DNA of 64,000 nucleotides from Ruegeria sp. HKCCSA071 (GTDB taxonomy: Bacteria > Pseudomonadota > Alphaproteobacteria > Rhodobacterales > Rhodobacteraceae), in the NCBI RefSeq assembly GCF_017872555.1, contig NZ_JAEDOX010000014.1, positions 1 through 64,000 on the forward strand. The letters run 5' to 3'. Made by a program: the position numbers and the translations under genes. Numbering within the stretch: the stretch's first letter is position 1; each line of letters begins with the position of its first letter. The notes under the pieces were generated by a model that saw only the letters and a program-made list of their open reading frames with translations, was not told the DNA's origin and searched no databases. Below, piece after piece: positions 61,155 through 64,000 of this stretch.

Positions 61155-61170
61155 TTGCATGCGTGTGCAA
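61155..61170. promoter_or_regulatory. TTGCATGCGTGTGCAA, candidate LacI-family operator
   Basis: A 16-bp site with TTGCA/TGCAA arms and a central CG, 12 of 16 positions symmetric. It lies in the same 160-bp divergent promoter and 53 bp (about five helical turns) from the CATACGCTTG-centred site, a spacing suited to looping or to two RNA polymerase sites. The LacI gene at 50.6-51.6 kb is the obvious candidate binder. Confidence 0.6.
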
Positions 61171-61236
61171 ACGTCGACTTCATCTTCTTCGCAATTCGCC
61201 CCATGACAGCGACCAAAGAACTGAAAGAAAGTAATA

Positions 61237-62238
61237 ATGTCCTATGAAATCCAAAAAGCGATCATCTTGGATTACTACTCGGCGCTCAGCAGCGTAAAAG
61301 AATCGGATATCGCTAACACGTTGTCTGAGTTCTGCGCAGAAGACTACCTCTGGCGCGGTTTCCACCCGTTTGATGAGCTTCGGGGCACCCATGACGTAGC
61401 GCAGGCATTCTGGCATCCCCTGAAGCAAAGCCTAGGGAATATGCAGCGCCGGATGGACGTGTTCATGGCCGGAAAAAACGAGATGGACGGATTCACCTCG
61501 GTCTGGGTTGTTTCAATGGGGCACCTTATGGGCCTGTTCGACAATGCGTGGCTGGGCATCGCCCCTACGGGCAAGATGGCGTTTTTGCGCTATTGTGAGT
61601 TCAACAGGATCGAGAATGGCAAGATCGCCGAGACGGCGATGTATTTCGACATCCCGCATTTCATGATGCAAGTCGGGTTGCAGCCCTTCCCGCCCCAAAC
61701 CGCAGCCCACCTGGTGCAACCCGGACCGATGACGCATGACGGGTTGATGTTCAACCCGCAGCCTGCCGAAGAAGGCGAGAAAACTCTCGGCACGATCAAT
61801 GCTATGATTTCCGATCTCGGCCAATGGAACAGCGGCCTGAGCCTTGAGGAAGAATTGCGCCAGACATGGAGCGAAGACATGATCTGGTGGGGCCCTGCCG
61901 GGATCGGTGCGACCTATACGATCGAGCGCTATGCAAAGCAGCACTCAGGCCCGTTCCGCGCATCCTTCACGGACCGTTCAAAGACCAAACACATCTGCCG
62001 CATGGCTGAAGGCCACTATGGCGGCTTTTTTGGCTGGCCGAATTTCACGGCGCGACCGACCGGCGGGTTCATGGGCATGCCCGCCACCGACAAGGCCGGT
62101 GAATTCCGCGTGATCGACATCTATCGACGCGAAGGAGACAAACTGGCGGAGAACTGGATCTTCATCGATCTGCTGCATTTCTGGAAGCAACAGGGCGTCG
62201 ATATATTGGGGCGCATGGCGAAAGTACCGCGAACATGA
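61237..62238 (+). CDS. two-domain SnoaL/NTF2-like (ester cyclase-like) protein
   Basis: This is a 333-residue protein with two NTF2-fold halves. First block: IAPTGKMAFLRYCEFNRIEN with GKIAETAMYFDIPHFMMQVG; second block: MPATDKAGEFRVIDIYRREG with KLAENWIFIDLLHFWKQQGV. WWGPAGIGATYTIERYAKQH opens the second half. It is the plus-strand partner of the divergent importer operon and overlaps the amidohydrolase by ATGA. Third double-domain paralogue of the locus; catalytic role unknown. Confidence 0.83.
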   Translation: MSYEIQKAIILDYYSALSSVKESDIANTLSEFCAEDYLWRGFHPFDELRGTHDVAQAFWHPLKQSLGNMQRRMDVFMAGKNEMDGFTSVWVVSMGHLMGLFDNAWLGIAPTGKMAFLRYCEFNRIENGKIAETAMYFDIPHFMMQVGLQPFPPQTAAHLVQPGPMTHDGLMFNPQPAEEGEKTLGTINAMISDLGQWNSGLSLEEELRQTWSEDMIWWGPAGIGATYTIERYAKQHSGPFRASFTDRSKTKHICRMAEGHYGGFFGWPNFTARPTGGFMGMPATDKAGEFRVIDIYRREGDKLAENWIFIDLLHFWKQQGVDILGRMAKVPRT

Positions 62239-63119
62239 CCGGCTGGATCGACGCCCATCACCACCTTTGGGACCTTGAAGCCGTGAACTACCCCTGGCTG
62301 ATGGCGCGCGGGGTGGAAAGGTTCTTTGGCGACCCGACGCCGATTCAACGGAATTACCTGCTGCGCGAGTTCCGGTCCGAAGCCGCGCCCTGCGGAGTCG
62401 GTGCCTCGATCCATATCCAGGTGGGAGCCAAAAACGGTCTGGACGAAGCCCGGTGGGTTCAAGCTGTCGCCGATACCAATCCAGACTGGCCAATGGCGCA
62501 GGTTGTGTTCTGTGACCTGACCTCGGCTGACCTACCCGCCCAGCTTGATACGTTTCAGGCCCTTCCAACTGTACGCGGTGTGCGCCAGATCGTCGGGCGC
62601 GCACCCGGAGAGGACGCGCAGACGGGCACAAATTCTCTGCTGGATGATCCGCGATTTCTGGATGGACTGAAGGAGGCTGGACGGCGCGATCTCAGCTTTG
62701 ATCTCCAGCACATTCCCGAATTGATCGGAAAAACTACCCGAATTCTTGCGCAAGCCTCGAATACACGAGTCGCTCTATGCCATGCCGGATCACCACATGA
62801 CCGTACCCGCGCGGGCCTGAAAAGCTGGGCTCAAAGACTGCGTGCGCTGTCCGATCTGCCGCATGTCTCGTGCAAACTCTCAGGCCTGGGCATGTTCGAT
62901 CACAACTGGACGCCTGACAGCATTCGCCCGATCGTGGAGATTTGCCTTGAACAATTCGGACCCGAGAGGGTCATGTTTGGTTCGAATTTCCCGGTCGACA
63001 AGCTCTATGGCAATTATGCATCGCTGGTACAGGCTTACCGTGATTTGGTACCGGCTGAAGCACAATCGGCGGTTTTCAGAGAAACCGCCGCACACTTCTA
63101 TGATCTCGAGGTGCCCTGA
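62235..63119 (+). CDS. amidohydrolase-2 family lactonase-like protein
   Basis: This is a 294-residue TIM-barrel hydrolase of the amidohydrolase-2 family. N-terminal metal motif WIDAHHHLWDLEAVNYPWL; central SFDLQHIPELIGK (His); VALCHAGSPHDRT (His); C-terminal MFGSNFPVDKL, where the usual aspartate of GSDWP is replaced by Asn (GSNFP), as in several L-fuconolactonase and PDC-hydrolase relatives. Most likely hydrolyses a lactone. With HisD-like, SDR and NTF2-like enzymes it suggests oxidation of a sugar-like ring to a lactone and its opening (inference). An IS element begins about 14 bp downstream. Confidence 0.85.
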   Translation: MTGWIDAHHHLWDLEAVNYPWLMARGVERFFGDPTPIQRNYLLREFRSEAAPCGVGASIHIQVGAKNGLDEARWVQAVADTNPDWPMAQVVFCDLTSADLPAQLDTFQALPTVRGVRQIVGRAPGEDAQTGTNSLLDDPRFLDGLKEAGRRDLSFDLQHIPELIGKTTRILAQASNTRVALCHAGSPHDRTRAGLKSWAQRLRALSDLPHVSCKLSGLGMFDHNWTPDSIRPIVEICLEQFGPERVMFGSNFPVDKLYGNYASLVQAYRDLVPAEAQSAVFRETAAHFYDLEVP

Positions 63120-63132
63120 GAGTTATATTCAC

Positions 63133-64000
63133 TGACTCGGCCCCTTGATCCGGGCCGATCGGATGTAGAATCCGTTCCCGTTTCTTTCTCGTGATTAGGT
63201 TGTGGTCAAGGCCTGCTGAGCGGAGCGGTTGCGTAGCTCAAGCGAAGCAGGCCGGGCGGTACGGTTAAGATTAGCGTAAACGGCTGGTGCCAGTCCGCCG
63301 AGAGAAGTGTGCGGTCGCTGTGTATTGAAATCGATCCTCCAGTTTTCGATGATCTTTCGGGCTTCGGCCAGGTTACCGAAGATATGTTCATTCAGGCACT
63401 CATCTCTCAGACGGCCATTAAAGCTTTCCACGAACGCGTTTTGCATTGGCTTGCCTGGTGCGATGTAATGCCAGCCAACACCAGTATCTTGGCACCATCG
63501 GAGAACGGCGTGAGATGTCATTTCCGTTCCATTGTCCTGACAATCATGTCCGGCTTGCCACGCCTGCGGATCAGATCATCCAGTTCACGGGTCATCCGCG
63601 CACCGGACAACGAACGATCTACGACTGTTGCCAGTGCCTCCCGGGTGCAATCGTCCACGATACATAGCACACGGAACCTCTGCCCATCTTCAAAGGCATC
63701 CGATACGAAGTCGAGCGACCATCTTTGATTGGCACGATCTGGCACAAGAATAGGCCTGCGCGTGCCCAAAGCCCGCTTGCGTGACCGCCTGCGGCGCACC
63801 GCCAGCCCTTCCTCGCGATAGAGCCTGAACAGTTTCTTGTGGTTCACCTCAAAACCCTCTCTGGCAAGCAGAATGCCCAAACGGCGATATCCAAACCGAC
63901 GCCGTTCATTCGCCATTTCGTGCAGTCGTTTGCGCAGGACCTCATTACCCCGATCCTGCTTCTGATACTGAAAGACTGACCGGTGCAGATCAGCCAGCTC
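63133..64000 (-). mobile_element. IS3-family (IS407-like) insertion sequence, one end, extends beyond window
   Basis: The transposase orfB lies on the minus strand and runs off the right edge. The nearer end of the element is probably at about 63133, where TGACTCGGCCCCTTGATCC begins, shortly after the amidohydrolase stop. The exact terminus and target duplication cannot be fixed because the other end is outside. The element sits exactly between an intact catabolic operon and whatever follows. Confidence 0.7.
63195..64000 (-). pseudogene. IS3-family transposase OrfB, frameshifted, N-terminus beyond window
   Basis: The integrase-core transposase reads from the right edge (LADLHRSVFQYQKQDRGNEV) through FGYRRLGILLAREGFEV and the first DDE aspartate in WSLDFVSDAFEDGQRFRVL. 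At about 63537-63541 one base is missing: the frame reads IVRTMERK and stops, while the next frame resumes at [10 protein letters not shown], where the family has [15 protein letters not shown]. The second catalytic Asp (DNG) is therefore disrupted; the third residue (Glu in [15 protein letters not shown]) survives in the shifted frame. The stop is at 63195. Probably inactive, unless the base loss is a sequencing error. Confidence 0.85.

Noticed and set aside
1-64000. tRNA/rRNA genes, CRISPR arrays, replication origin, attachment sites
   Set aside because: None could be recognised by eye: no evenly spaced direct repeats, no tRNA-like cloverleaf and no rRNA-like sequence.

Overview
The window reads as a piece of an alphaproteobacterial chromosome or large replicon, most likely of the Roseobacter/Rhodobacteraceae group. 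This is inferred from gene content: a DmdA-type aminomethyltransferase, N-methylglutamate-synthase-type genes, a carnitine/BKACE locus, an HpsN-like dehydrogenase, and many ABC importers paired with small catabolic operons. Base composition is GC-rich, except for the less GC-rich first ~3.6 kb. No rRNA, tRNA or CRISPR array was seen. Almost everything is accessory catabolism organised as transporter + enzymes + local regulator. Genes within operons mostly overlap by ATGA or TGATG.

Layout. (1) 1-3.6 kb: the C-terminal part of a flavin monooxygenase, a class III nucleotide cyclase/TolB/TPR protein, then a recombination scar where a truncated thpR meets a truncated DUF2182 membrane gene tail to tail. 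(2) 3.98-17.03 kb: two paralogous FAD oxidoreductases, a DmdA-like aminomethyltransferase, a Tat-exported peptide-type binding protein, a phosphodiesterase-like hydrolase, a thiolase and an acyl-CoA ligase (all minus). Diverging from them on the plus strand are the two permeases and the fused double ATPase of the same importer. (3) 17.03-21.66 kb: a beta-lactamase-fold hydrolase, a LysR regulator, an SDR dehydrogenase, and a decayed second double ATPase (5' truncated and frameshifted). (4) 21.67-40.37 kb: a quaternary-amine locus. The minus-strand genes can be ordered into a full route from 4-trimethylaminobutyraldehyde/gamma-butyrobetaine through carnitine to glycine betaine: aldehyde dehydrogenase, CoA ligase, acyl-CoA dehydrogenase, hydratase, carnitine 3-dehydrogenase and BKACE. 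It comes with a Pot-type ABC importer and a CdhR-type regulator that has two inverted repeats in its promoter. A luciferase-type monooxygenase sits in the same operon, and a divergent operon carries a CoA-transferase/flavin-reductase/Nudix-like three-part fusion. (5) 40.47-45.63 kb: a glutamine-synthetase-family enzyme with the three glutamate-synthase-like subunits known as MgsABC or GlxBCD, under an XRE-cupin regulator. (6) 45.90-63.12 kb: a large catabolic locus of unrecognised substrate. It has a MalFGK-type importer, a LacI regulator, an HpsN/histidinol-dehydrogenase-like enzyme, an SDR, four SnoaL/NTF2-like proteins of one subfamily plus a fifth divergent one, a bicupin, a MetE-like zinc protein, an alpha/beta hydrolase, an RraA-type protein and an amidohydrolase. 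The divergent promoter at 61.08-61.24 kb holds LacI-type operator sequences. (7) 63.13-64.0 kb: the end of an IS3-family element whose transposase has a one-base frameshift at the second DDE aspartate.

Region 6 is the best candidate for an undescribed system: a LacI-controlled importer with an alcohol/acid oxidation module and an expanded set of SnoaL-like isomerase/cyclase-fold proteins. Region 2 (tandem FAD oxidoreductases with a DmdA-like protein) is the second. Throughout, stem-loops follow the binding-protein genes, consistent with differential mRNA stability inside the transporter operons.
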